Assembly: GCA_005881055.1 (NCBI GenBank)
Contig: VBHW01000226.1
Location: 1 to 7,553, forward strand
Source: Chloroflexota bacterium
Lineage (GTDB): Bacteria > Chloroflexota > Limnocylindria > Limnocylindrales > CSP1-4
Reading direction: 5' to 3'
Length of the DNA: 7,553 nucleotides
Every line of letters begins with the position of its first letter. Within the stretch, counting starts at the first letter, position 1. A program made the position numbers and the translations under genes. Shown here one piece after another: positions 1 through 5,196 of the stretch. The notes under the pieces were generated by a model, which saw only the letters and a list, made by a program, of their open reading frames with translations, searched no databases and was not told where the DNA came from.

Positions 1-1071
1 GAGGCGATCTCGGCCGCCGAACGGCTCTCGACCGACCTCCGCCGGCCGATCGAGCTCGAAGAGCGGTCGCTCGTCGTCGGCGCGAGCGTCGGCATCGCCC
101 TCTCGACCGGTGCCGAGACCGAGGCCGACGACCTCCTCGCACACGCCGATGCCGCGATGTACGCGGCGAAGGCCCAGGGCAAGGCGCGTCACGCCGTGTT
201 CGACCCGTCGATGCGCGTCCGGCTGCGCGGTCGCCTCGAGATGGAATCCGAGCTGCGGGCCGCCATCGGCGAGGGCGCGTTCGAGCTCCACTACCAGCCG
301 ATCGTCGACCTCGAATCGGGCGACATCGTCGGCCTCGAGGCTCTCGTCCGCTGGCGTCATGCCGAGCGCGGGCTCATCGCGCCCGGGGAGTTCATCCCTC
401 TCGCGGAGGCGACCGGGCTGATCGTCCCGCTCGGCCGAATCGTCACCGAGGCGGCATGCCGCCAGCTTCGGGCGTGGCGCGACGCGGCGCCCGGCCGCGA
501 CCACCTGACGATCAGCGTCAACGTCTCGCCCCGCCAGGCGGTCGAGCCGGGGTTCGTCGAGGAGATCAGGGAGATCCTCCGCGCGTCGGAGCTTCCGCCG
601 TCCGCCCTCGTGCTCGAGATCACGGAGTCGCTCATGCTCCACGAGTCGACGACGACCGACGGGACGCTCCGGCGCCTCCTCGACATGGGCGTGCGCTTCG
701 CCGTCGACGATTTCGGGACGGGGTTCTCGGCGCTCGAGTACTTCAAGCGCTTCGCGATCGAGGGGCTGAAGATCGACCGTTCGTTCATCGGCGGCCTGGG
801 GACGTCGCGCGAGGACACGGCGATCGTGACCGCGACGCTCGCCTTCGCGGCCGCGCTCGGCGTGAGCGTCACGGCCGAGGGCGTGGAGACGCGCGACCAG
901 CTCGATCGATTGCGCGCGCTCGGCTCGCAGCGCGCGCAGGGCTTCCTCTTCGCGCGGCCCGTGCCGGCCGCGGAGATTCCGGCGCTTTTGGAGGCCGGGC
1001 TCGACCGTGATGGCGGCGCACGCATGAGCCGCGACGGAGCCGCCAGTGGGGACCAGGGCCGCGCCGCCTGA
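1..1071 (+). CDS. GGDEF-EAL cyclic-di-GMP protein, C-terminal part (5' partial)
   Basis: The reading frame is open from base 1 to TGA at 1069-1071, so the start is outside the window. Window residues 1-68 are the end of a GGDEF domain: ASVGIALS, then HADAAMYAAKAQGK, the usual last helix. The GGDEF signature itself is not visible, so cyclase activity cannot be judged. Residues about 93-340 are a complete EAL phosphodiesterase domain, which hydrolyses cyclic-di-GMP to pGpG. Its metal-binding and catalytic residues look intact: EAL (113-115), NVS (Asn174), EITES (Glu206), DDFGTG (236-237), KIDRSF (Lys257), AEGVET (Glu293) and QGF (Gln313). I infer an active phosphodiesterase. About 20 polar residues follow the domain. 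It is the only + strand gene here and converges on the MBL-fold gene across a repeat-rich gap. Sensory domains, if any, lie upstream of the window. Confidence 0.95.
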   Translation, partial: EAISAAERLSTDLRRPIELEERSLVVGASVGIALSTGAETEADDLLAHADAAMYAAKAQGKARHAVFDPSMRVRLRGRLEMESELRAAIGEGAFELHYQPIVDLESGDIVGLEALVRWRHAERGLIAPGEFIPLAEATGLIVPLGRIVTEAACRQLRAWRDAAPGRDHLTISVNVSPRQAVEPGFVEEIREILRASELPPSALVLEITESLMLHESTTTDGTLRRLLDMGVRFAVDDFGTGFSALEYFKRFAIEGLKIDRSFIGGLGTSREDTAIVTATLAFAAALGVSVTAEGVETRDQLDRLRALGSQRAQGFLFARPVPAAEIPALLEAGLDRDGGARMSRDGAASGDQGRAA

Positions 1072-1102
1072 CCTGGGGATCGCGGCCGGCATGTGCGCCC
1101 CC

Positions 1103-1130
1103 GCCAGATGCTTCTGTGGCTGGCGTTAGA
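1103..1130 (+). repeat. Single copy of the 28-bp degenerate repeat (R1)
   Basis: It begins GCCAGATG and ends with GGCTGGCGTTA. It matches the copy at 1153-1180 at 20 of 28 positions, and the reverse-strand copy at 1267-1294 also at 20 of 28, by direct letter comparison. It lies 50 bp upstream of the first full composite unit and may be what remains of an earlier one. Confidence 0.7.
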
Positions 1131-1144
1131 GGCCGAACCGGCCT
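1130..1144 (+). other. Perfect 6-bp hairpin
   Basis: AGGCCG pairs with CGGCCT-type complement around a three-base loop (AGGCCGAACCGGCCT), about 60 bases after the EAL gene stop. No T-run follows, so it is not a textbook intrinsic terminator, but a hairpin here could protect or end the EAL transcript. Role is inferred from position only. Confidence 0.35.
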
Positions 1145-1152
1145 GAAATGGT

Positions 1153-1294
1153 GCCAGATGTCGCGTTGGCTGACGTTATCGCTCGAATGGGCCCGTCCGA
1201 GCGCTAAATACTCCGCTGATTGGCATCTGGCTCCCGAGCCGTGCGTGGAGTCCTGCCAGGACCCGAGTTAACGCCAGCCAGCCGATCATCTGGT
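1153..1294 (+). repeat. Composite repeat unit A (one forward and two inverted repeats)
   Basis: The unit has a forward repeat at 1153-1180 (starts GCCAGATG), an inverted copy at 1203-1231 (ends CATCTGGC), a 35-bp connector at 1232-1266 and a second inverted copy at 1267-1294 (GTTAACGCC to CATCTGGT). The outer arms of the first two are a perfect 8-bp inverted repeat spanning 79 bp. The connector contains GTGCGTGG and a small hairpin, GTCCT/AGGAC with a three-base loop, at 1250-1262. The same order and spacing recur in unit B, which shows one element duplicated rather than chance similarity. Confidence 0.75.
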
Positions 1295-1367
1295 GAGGGC
1301 GGGCGGCGACCGACAGCGGTCGGGCGGCGGCTGACAGCGGTCGGGCGGCCCGAATTCGCACCAGATG
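1287..1367. repeat. 9-bp inverted repeat enclosing the tandem repeat
   Basis: CATCTGGTG at 1287-1295 is the exact reverse complement of CACCAGATG at 1359-1367. The two arms are the facing ends of composite units A and B, so the spacer between units, with its 21-bp tandem repeat, could be extruded as a loop. This is direct base matching; any structure in the cell is inference. Confidence 0.6.
1300..1349 (+). repeat. 21-bp tandem repeat
   Basis: The 17-mer GACAGCGGTCGGGCGGC occurs at 1312-1328 and again, identical, at 1333-1349, a period of 21 bp. A shorter match, CGGGCGGC at 1300-1307, continues the period to the left. The repeat sits in the spacer between composite units A and B. A similar word, GGCGGCTGACA, recurs near 1511 just after unit B, suggesting the spacer was duplicated too. 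Confidence 0.8.
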
Positions 1368-1503
1368 CCGTCCGTTGTGGGAGTTAACACCTGCATCGGC
1401 CCACCGCAGCGGCATATGCCCCCGGCCGTTGGTATTTGGCACCGGAGTCGTGCGTGGCGCCGCGGCGGACCCGTGCACAACGCCCGCCAGCCGAGCATTT
1501 GGC
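1360..1503 (+). repeat. Composite repeat unit B (one forward and two inverted repeats)
   Basis: This repeats the plan of unit A: a forward copy at 1360-1388 (starts ACCAGATG, ends GTTAAC), an inverted copy at 1411-1440 (ends TATTTGGC), a 35-bp connector at 1441-1475 and an inverted copy at 1476-1503 (ends CATTTGGC). The reverse complements of 1267-1294 and 1476-1503 agree at 21 of 28 positions. The connectors share GTGCGTGG and GGACCCG, and a palindromic hairpin core (CGCCGCGGCG, 1458-1467) stands where unit A has its own hairpin of different sequence. The offset between units is 207-209 bp throughout. Confidence 0.75.
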
Positions 1504-1529
1504 GCCGGATGGCGGCTGACATTGCGCGG

Positions 1530-2396
1530 CTAGACGGCCTCGAAGCGGTAGCGATCGCGGTCGCGGACGAGGCGGCCCACCGGAGTGCGCACCTCGTGTG
1601 ACAGCGCGACGAGCCAGCCCTCGTCGGCGGCCCGTGCGAACAGCGACGCCTTCGCCTCGACCGAGTCGAGCGGGAAATCGTCGAACGACGTGACCCAGCG
1701 CGGATTGGCGCTCCAGGGCCGCATGCACAGGTCGCCGAAGAACGCGAGCGTCCGAGCGCCGGCCCCTGTCCCGCGGACCACGATCGCCTGGTGCCCCGCC
1801 GAGTGGCCGCCCGTCGGCACGACCGACACGCCCGGGAGGACCTCGCGCTCGCCGTCGGCCCAGCCCTCGGCTCCCCAGTCTCGGACGAGGGCGAGCTCAG
1901 GCTGCACGTAGCTCGCGACGATCCGCGGGTTCTCCGAGAACGCGATCTCCCACTCCGCGCGCTGGGCGACGATCGATGCCCGCGGGAAGCCTCGCTCCCC
2001 GGCCGCGTCCAGCAGCCCGCCCGCGTGGTCGAAGTGGAGGTGGCTGAGCGCGACGACGTCGATCGTCCCCGGATCGAAGCCCGCAGCGCGGAGCGCCGCG
2101 AGGATCGGCGACCCCTGGTAGCCGCGCATCGTCCGCGTCTTCTCGTCGACCCGCTCGCCGATCCCCGTCTCGACGAGGACCCGCCCGGCCGGCGTCTCGA
2201 CCATCAGGCAGTTGAGCGCCTGGAGGAGCCGGTTCTCGGCGTCGATCTCGTCGGTGACGAGGCGATCCCAGAGGAGCCGCGGCACGGGACCGAAGAGCGC
2301 GCCCGCGTCCGACCGGAACGTGCCGGCCTGGACGATCGCGACATGCGTTCCCCCGCCGAGATCGGCCCGCCAGTCGACCGCGTCGTTGATCGCCAC
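1530..2396 (-). CDS. MBL-fold metallohydrolase
   Basis: A 288-residue metallo-beta-lactamase-fold hydrolase, probably binding two zinc ions. The metal ligands are visible in order: HLHFDH (His119, His121, Asp123, His124), GGHSAGH (His198), FGDL (Asp222) and SHE (His267). The layout, with a long N-terminal region containing NRLLQALNCLMVET and then VLVETG, resembles the lactonase/MBL esterase branch that includes AiiA-like enzymes, but substrate cannot be read from these motifs. There is no signal peptide, so I infer a cytoplasmic enzyme. The start is GTG at 2394-2396, chosen because AGGAGG lies 5 bases upstream; ATG codons further in would cut into the fold. It follows dcd by 32 bp on the same strand and is probably the last gene of an nrdR-dcd transcript. 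Its stop faces the EAL gene across the repeat cluster. Confidence 0.9.
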   Translation of the reverse strand: MAINDAVDWRADLGGGTHVAIVQAGTFRSDAGALFGPVPRLLWDRLVTDEIDAENRLLQALNCLMVETPAGRVLVETGIGERVDEKTRTMRGYQGSPILAALRAAGFDPGTIDVVALSHLHFDHAGGLLDAAGERGFPRASIVAQRAEWEIAFSENPRIVASYVQPELALVRDWGAEGWADGEREVLPGVSVVPTGGHSAGHQAIVVRGTGAGARTLAFFGDLCMRPWSANPRWVTSFDDFPLDSVEAKASLFARAADEGWLVALSHEVRTPVGRLVRDRDRYRFEAV

Positions 2397-2401
2397 GCAC
2401 G

Positions 2402-2407
2402 CCTCCT
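2402..2407 (-). promoter_or_regulatory. Ribosome binding site of the MBL-fold gene
   Basis: AGGAGG on the minus strand, 5 bases before the GTG start. It fixes this start and shows the gene is translated from its own site in the short gap after dcd. Confidence 0.75.
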
Positions 2408-2428
2408 CAGCGGCCGATCAGCGTCGCC

Positions 2429-3100
2429 TCAGCGTCGCCCGGAGGGTTCGGCCCGGCGCTCCGAAGGCTCCGCCAAGCGCTCCGAGTGCTCCGAGTGCCC
2501 CGAGCGCTCCGAGCGCTCCGCCCGGCGCCGGCCCGCCTCGAAGTCCTCGTGGAACGCCGACGCGGTCGGCTCGGACTGGCCCTGGTACTTCGATCCGAGC
2601 CCCTGCGAGCCGTACGGCCGCTCCACCGGGCTCGACATCCGGAAGAAGCTGATCTGCCCGATCCGCATGCCGTAGTAGAGCGCGATCGGCAGGTTGGCGA
2701 CGTTCGAGAGCTCGAGCGTCAGGTTGCCCCGCCATCCTGGGTCGACGTACCCGGCGGTCGAGTGGATGAGCAGCCCGAGGCGGCCGAGCGAGCTCTTGCC
2801 CTCGAGCCGCGCGACGAGGTCGTCCGGCAGCTCGACCCACTCGAGCGTCTGGCCGAGCACGAACTCGCCGGGGTGGAGGATGAACGGCTCCTCGTCCTCG
2901 ACGACGAGCATCTCGGTCAGGTCGGGCTGCGGCGCGCGGACGTCGATGTACGGATAGCGGTTGTTGCGGAAGACGCGGAAGCGACGGTCGAGGTGGAGGT
3001 CAACCGACGATGGCTGCAGGTCGGCCGGGTCATACGGCTCGATCTTCACGCGGCCCGTCTCGAGCTCGACGCGGATGTCCCGGTCGGCGAGGACGCTCAC
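2429..3100 (-). CDS. dcd: dCTP deaminase, probably the bifunctional dCTP deaminase/dUTPase type, with extended tail
   Basis: Converts dCTP to dUTP, and in the bifunctional type on to dUMP, the precursor for thymidylate. Visible motifs are LQPSSVDLHLD (28-38), HPGEFVLG (76-83), EGKSSLGRLGL (100-110, with the conserved Ser103 and Arg107), HSTAGYVDPGW (113-123), LTLELSN (127-133, catalytic Glu130) and GSKYQGQ (169-175). The HSTAG-x-x-DPG form and overall match resemble the Mycobacterium tuberculosis enzyme, which is bifunctional, more than E. coli Dcd; bifunctionality is inferred. The family core ends near residue 187. A further 36 residues form an Arg/Glu/Ser-rich tail built from tandem repeats, making 223 residues against about 190 usual. 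The GTG start at 3098-3100 overlaps the nrdR stop by four bases (GTGA), with only a weak upstream GGA, so translation is probably coupled to nrdR. Confidence 0.95.
   Translation of the reverse strand: MSVLADRDIRVELETGRVKIEPYDPADLQPSSVDLHLDRRFRVFRNNRYPYIDVRAPQPDLTEMLVVEDEEPFILHPGEFVLGQTLEWVELPDDLVARLEGKSSLGRLGLLIHSTAGYVDPGWRGNLTLELSNVANLPIALYYGMRIGQISFFRMSSPVERPYGSQGLGSKYQGQSEPTASAFHEDFEAGRRRAERSERSGHSEHSERLAEPSERRAEPSGRR
2432..2518 (-). repeat. Tandem repeats encoding the dCTP deaminase tail
   Basis: Two repeats sit in the 3' end of dcd. At 2474-2518 a 9-bp unit of the form GAGCGCTCG occurs five times with small changes and encodes ERS, ERS, GHS, EHS, ERL. At 2432-2473 a 21-bp unit occurs twice and encodes AEPSERR then AEPSGRR, followed directly by the stop. 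The repeats lie beyond the conserved enzyme core, so they could expand or contract in frame without touching the active site. Confidence 0.8.
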
Positions 3101-3573
3101 GACACGTCCGCGGGGGCGCCCCGCGTCGCGTACAGGCTGTCGACTTCGCGCTTGAGGTCCTCGAGGTCCTCGTAGCTCTGGTACACGCTCGCGAAGCGGA
3201 TGTACGCGATCTGGTCGATCCCGCGGAGCTTCTCCATCGCCCGTGAGCCGATCCGAGAGCTCGGGACCTCGCCGGCGCCCGCGGCGCGCAGCTCCGCCTC
3301 GATCTCGTCGGCGGCCTGCTCGGCGACTCCGTCCGCGACTGGCCTCCGTGTCAGCGCCTTGCGCAGCCCGGCGACGAGGCGCTCGCGGTCGAACTCCTGG
3401 CGCGTCCCGTCACGCTTCACGACGACGAGGCGGGCGGCCTCGGTGCGCTCGTACGTCGTGAACCTGAACGTGCACGCCGAGCATTCGCGCCGGCGCCGGA
3501 TCGTCGCCGAGTCCTCGAGGTCGCGCGAATCGACCACCCGCGTCTCGCGCGCTCCGCACTGGGGACAGCGCAT
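3097..3573 (-). CDS. nrdR: Transcriptional repressor NrdR
   Basis: NrdR is a zinc- and nucleotide-binding repressor of ribonucleotide reductase genes that senses ATP/dATP through its ATP-cone. The N-terminal zinc ribbon is complete: CPQC (Cys3, Cys6) and CSAC (Cys31, Cys34), followed by FRFTTYER, the family's DNA-binding segment. The ATP-cone spans about residues 49-139, from VVKRDGTRQEFDRERL to IAYIRFASVYQSYEDL. Length is 158 residues, usual for the family. The ATG start at 3571-3573 has GGAGG four bases upstream and gives the canonical MRCPQCG N-terminus. Two NrdR-box-like palindromes lie in its leader, so it is probably autoregulated. It overlaps dcd by four bases. No ribonucleotide reductase gene is in this window; the classical targets must be elsewhere. 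Confidence 0.97.
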   Translation of the reverse strand: MRCPQCGARETRVVDSRDLEDSATIRRRRECSACTFRFTTYERTEAARLVVVKRDGTRQEFDRERLVAGLRKALTRRPVADGVAEQAADEIEAELRAAGAGEVPSSRIGSRAMEKLRGIDQIAYIRFASVYQSYEDLEDLKREVDSLYATRGAPADVS

Positions 3574-3577
3574 CGTT

Positions 3578-3582
3578 CCTCC
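3578..3582 (-). promoter_or_regulatory. Ribosome binding site of nrdR
   Basis: GGAGG on the minus strand, four bases before the ATG of nrdR. Confidence 0.7.
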
Positions 3583-3591
3583 GCGTACGCA

Positions 3592-3607
3592 CCACTAGCG
3601 GTTGTGG
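3592..3607 (-). promoter_or_regulatory. NrdR box, gene-proximal
   Basis: Minus-strand CCACAACCGCTAGTGG is a 16-bp imperfect palindrome. It agrees with the known NrdR box pattern (acaCwAtATaTwGtgt) at about 10 of 16 positions, including the outer CAC and GTG arms. It shares 11 of 16 positions with the second box when both are read on the + strand (each begins CCACTA and ends TGTGG). It would lie just downstream of the predicted transcription start, where bound NrdR would block polymerase. Confidence 0.65.
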
Positions 3608-3616
3608 TGTATCGAC

Positions 3617-3622
3617 AGGATA
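3617..3622 (-). promoter_or_regulatory. Possible extended -10 element of nrdR
   Basis: Minus-strand TATCCT is preceded directly by TGG, an extended -10 pattern, and lies in the 15-bp linker between the two NrdR boxes. The matching -35 position reads CTGGAA, which is weak. This is a position-supported guess; the element would put the transcript start near 3610. Confidence 0.35.
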
Positions 3623-3638
3623 CCACTACATCGTGTGG
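3623..3638 (-). promoter_or_regulatory. NrdR box, gene-distal
   Basis: Minus-strand CCACACGATGTAGTGG, a 16-bp imperfect palindrome, agrees with the NrdR box pattern at about 11 of 16 positions. It is separated from the proximal box by 15 bp, a 31-bp centre-to-centre distance or about three helical turns, which is the spacing known for paired NrdR boxes. Both lie in the 75-bp gap between the coiled-coil gene stop and nrdR. Confidence 0.7.
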
Positions 3639-3648
3639 CTTCCAGCGC

Positions 3649-4197
3649 TCAGAGCTCGCGCCGGCCGAGGACCTCCCCGGTGGGCGCCGGGGGCGTCGCG
3701 GCCTCGACCGCCAGGCGCCCGATCGCCTCGCGTGCGTGGATGAGGTTGAGGTACCCGCGCTTGATCGAGGTCTGCGCTTCCAGCTCGCGCGCCGGACCCG
3801 GCTGCGTCGTCATGAGCTCGGCGCCGTGGACGACCATCTCGAGCGCGCGGCCGGCTCGCTCGAGCTCAGCGACGATACTGTCCCGCTGCACGCGGGCCGA
3901 CGGAGGCGCACGGAGCGCCCTCCCCTCCTCTGCGTAGCGGCCGACGGCCTCGGTCGCGGCCTCGAGGTTGTCGGCGATCGCATCGGACGGGAGCTGGTGC
4001 CGGCGCACGGAGTCGATCCGCTCGACGACGCCGCCGAGCGAGATGTCGATACGCGTCGCGAGGTCGGTCACGGCCGCCCGGAATGAATCGGCCTCGCGCA
4101 TCCGAGCGACGAGGAGAGCGGCCCTTCGGAGGACGAGCGCGAACAGCAGCGCCAGCAGCGCGAAGACGATGAGCGGCACGAGGACCCCGACCGGCAC
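3649..4197 (-). CDS. Membrane-anchored coiled-coil protein of unknown function
   Basis: I do not recognise this 182-residue protein. Residues about 4-23 (GVLVPLIVFALLALLFALVL) form one hydrophobic helix, followed by RR, which suggests an N-terminal anchor with the rest in the cytoplasm. Residues about 30-165 are Ala/Glu/Arg-rich and predicted by eye to be mostly helical, with likely coiled-coil stretches near 35-65 and 105-165. The last 15 residues are Pro/Gly-containing and probably disordered. No cysteine pairs or catalytic motif are seen. The start is GTG at 4195-4197 with a weak GGGGA five bases upstream, 21 bp after the etfA stop, so it is probably cotranscribed with etfBA. Position alone would allow a role in holding the ETF system near the membrane, but nothing in the sequence shows this. 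Confidence 0.75.
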   Translation of the reverse strand: MPVGVLVPLIVFALLALLFALVLRRAALLVARMREADSFRAAVTDLATRIDISLGGVVERIDSVRRHQLPSDAIADNLEAATEAVGRYAEEGRALRAPPSARVQRDSIVAELERAGRALEMVVHGAELMTTQPGPARELEAQTSIKRGYLNLIHAREAIGRLAVEAATPPAPTGEVLGRREL

Positions 4198-4218
4198 CGC
4201 TGTCCCCGGACCCTCGGC

Positions 4219-5196
4219 TCAGCCCGACCGAGATCGGAGCTCGGCCGCGATGGCCGGAGCGATCTCGAACAGGTCGCCGACGACGAACAGGTCGGCGAAC
4301 TCCCCGATCGGGGCGTCCGGATCGCGGTTGACCGCGACGATCGTCCCCGCCGTCTGCATGCCGACCTTGTGCTGGATGGCCCCGGAGATGCCGAGCGCGA
4401 GGTACAGGTCGGGCTTGACGATCTTGCCCGTCTGGCCGATCTGCTGGGCGAACGGGATCCAGCCGGCGTCGACGGCCGCCCGCGTCGCGCCCACGGACCC
4501 GCCCAGGGCCGCCGCCAGCTCCTCGACGACCGAGAAGCCGTCCGGGCCTCCGACGCCGCGCCCGCCGGCGACGATGACCCGGGCCTCCTCGATCGGCACG
4601 GTGCCGCTCGACTCGTCCACGTGCTCGACGAGCGTCACGGCCGGCAGCTCGACGGATGGCGCGACGTCGACGGGCTCGACCTTCCCGGGGCTCGAAGCCG
4701 GCTCGGCGGTCGTGCTGTTCGGGCGGACGGTGATGATCCCGTGGTCGTCAGTGAACGTGCTCGTGGTCAGGAGCTTGCCCCCGAACACGCTCTGCTCGAC
4801 CGCCGGTCGCCCGTCGGTCCATTCGACCGATCCGGCGTTGACGAGGACGCCCCAGCCGAGGAGCGCGGACAGGAAGCCCGTCAGGTCCCGGCCATCGGGC
4901 GTGGCGCCGATGAGGAGGTGCCCGGGCGCCTCGCGCTCGACGAGCGCGGCGAGGCGGCCCGCGATGGCAGGCGCGGCCGACCGATCGGCAGCCTCCGGCG
5001 CGGCGATCGCGAGCACCCTCGGGATGTAGCGTGCGAGCTCCTCGGCCGCGGTCGACGGGTCCGCGGCTGCCACGACGCCGACGACGTCCCGCTTCGACGC
5101 CTCACCGAGCCCGCGGGCAAGGGTCGCGACCTCGGTGCTCACGCGAGCGAGCCCCTCGCTGGTCGCCTCGCCAACGACCCAGAGGGCGCCCGCCAT
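4219..5196 (-). CDS. etfA: Electron transfer flavoprotein, alpha subunit
   Basis: EtfA forms a heterodimer with EtfB, binds FAD and carries electrons from acyl-CoA dehydrogenases to ETF-quinone oxidoreductase. The C-terminal FAD domain shows the family motifs in order: GGRGVG (211-216), GATRAAVDAGW (236-246), GQTGKIVKPDLYLALGISGAIQH (253-276, in two stretches: GQTGK and GISGAIQH) and AVNRDPDAPI (288-297). The N-terminal half has GRDLTGFLSALLG (102-114), the usual ETF region. Length is 325 residues, normal. The frame stays open far upstream through etfB, but the ATG at 5194-5196 gives the right N-terminus, has GGAGG eight bases upstream and overlaps the etfB stop by one base (TGATG). This arrangement suggests translational coupling and equal subunit amounts. 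Confidence 0.97.
   Translation of the reverse strand: MAGALWVVGEATSEGLARVSTEVATLARGLGEASKRDVVGVVAAADPSTAAEELARYIPRVLAIAAPEAADRSAAPAIAGRLAALVEREAPGHLLIGATPDGRDLTGFLSALLGWGVLVNAGSVEWTDGRPAVEQSVFGGKLLTTSTFTDDHGIITVRPNSTTAEPASSPGKVEPVDVAPSVELPAVTLVEHVDESSGTVPIEEARVIVAGGRGVGGPDGFSVVEELAAALGGSVGATRAAVDAGWIPFAQQIGQTGKIVKPDLYLALGISGAIQHKVGMQTAGTIVAVNRDPDAPIGEFADLFVVGDLFEIAPAIAAELRSRSG

Larger units (their letters stand above)
1072..1529. other. Repeat-rich gap between convergent genes
   Basis: This 458-base stretch separates two genes that end facing each other. I see no credible gene in it: the short open frames on both strands have no ribosome binding site or recognisable protein features, and their apparent composition follows from the repeats. 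It has more A/T-containing words (GTTAAC, CTAAATAC, CATTTGG) than the flanking genes. It holds degenerate 28-30 bp repeats in both orientations, a duplicated composite unit, a 21-bp tandem repeat and small hairpins, each listed separately. No T-run typical of an intrinsic terminator follows any hairpin. Confidence 0.8.

Noticed and set aside
1103..1503. CRISPR array
   Set aside because: The repeats are degenerate, occur in both orientations and have uneven spacing; there are no uniform spacers.
1176..1728. Several short open frames in the repeat region on both strands
   Set aside because: They have no ribosome binding sites, overlap one another and partly overlap the MBL gene; their repeated words come from the DNA repeats.
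1791..2675. A 294-residue + strand frame antisense to the MBL gene and dcd
   Set aside because: Biased composition, no motifs, and two well-supported genes lie on the other strand.
2418..2840. Minus-strand frame with a GAL-GAL-GAL repeat
   Set aside because: It is the alternate reading of the 9-bp repeat inside the dcd tail; the dcd frame carries clear family motifs.
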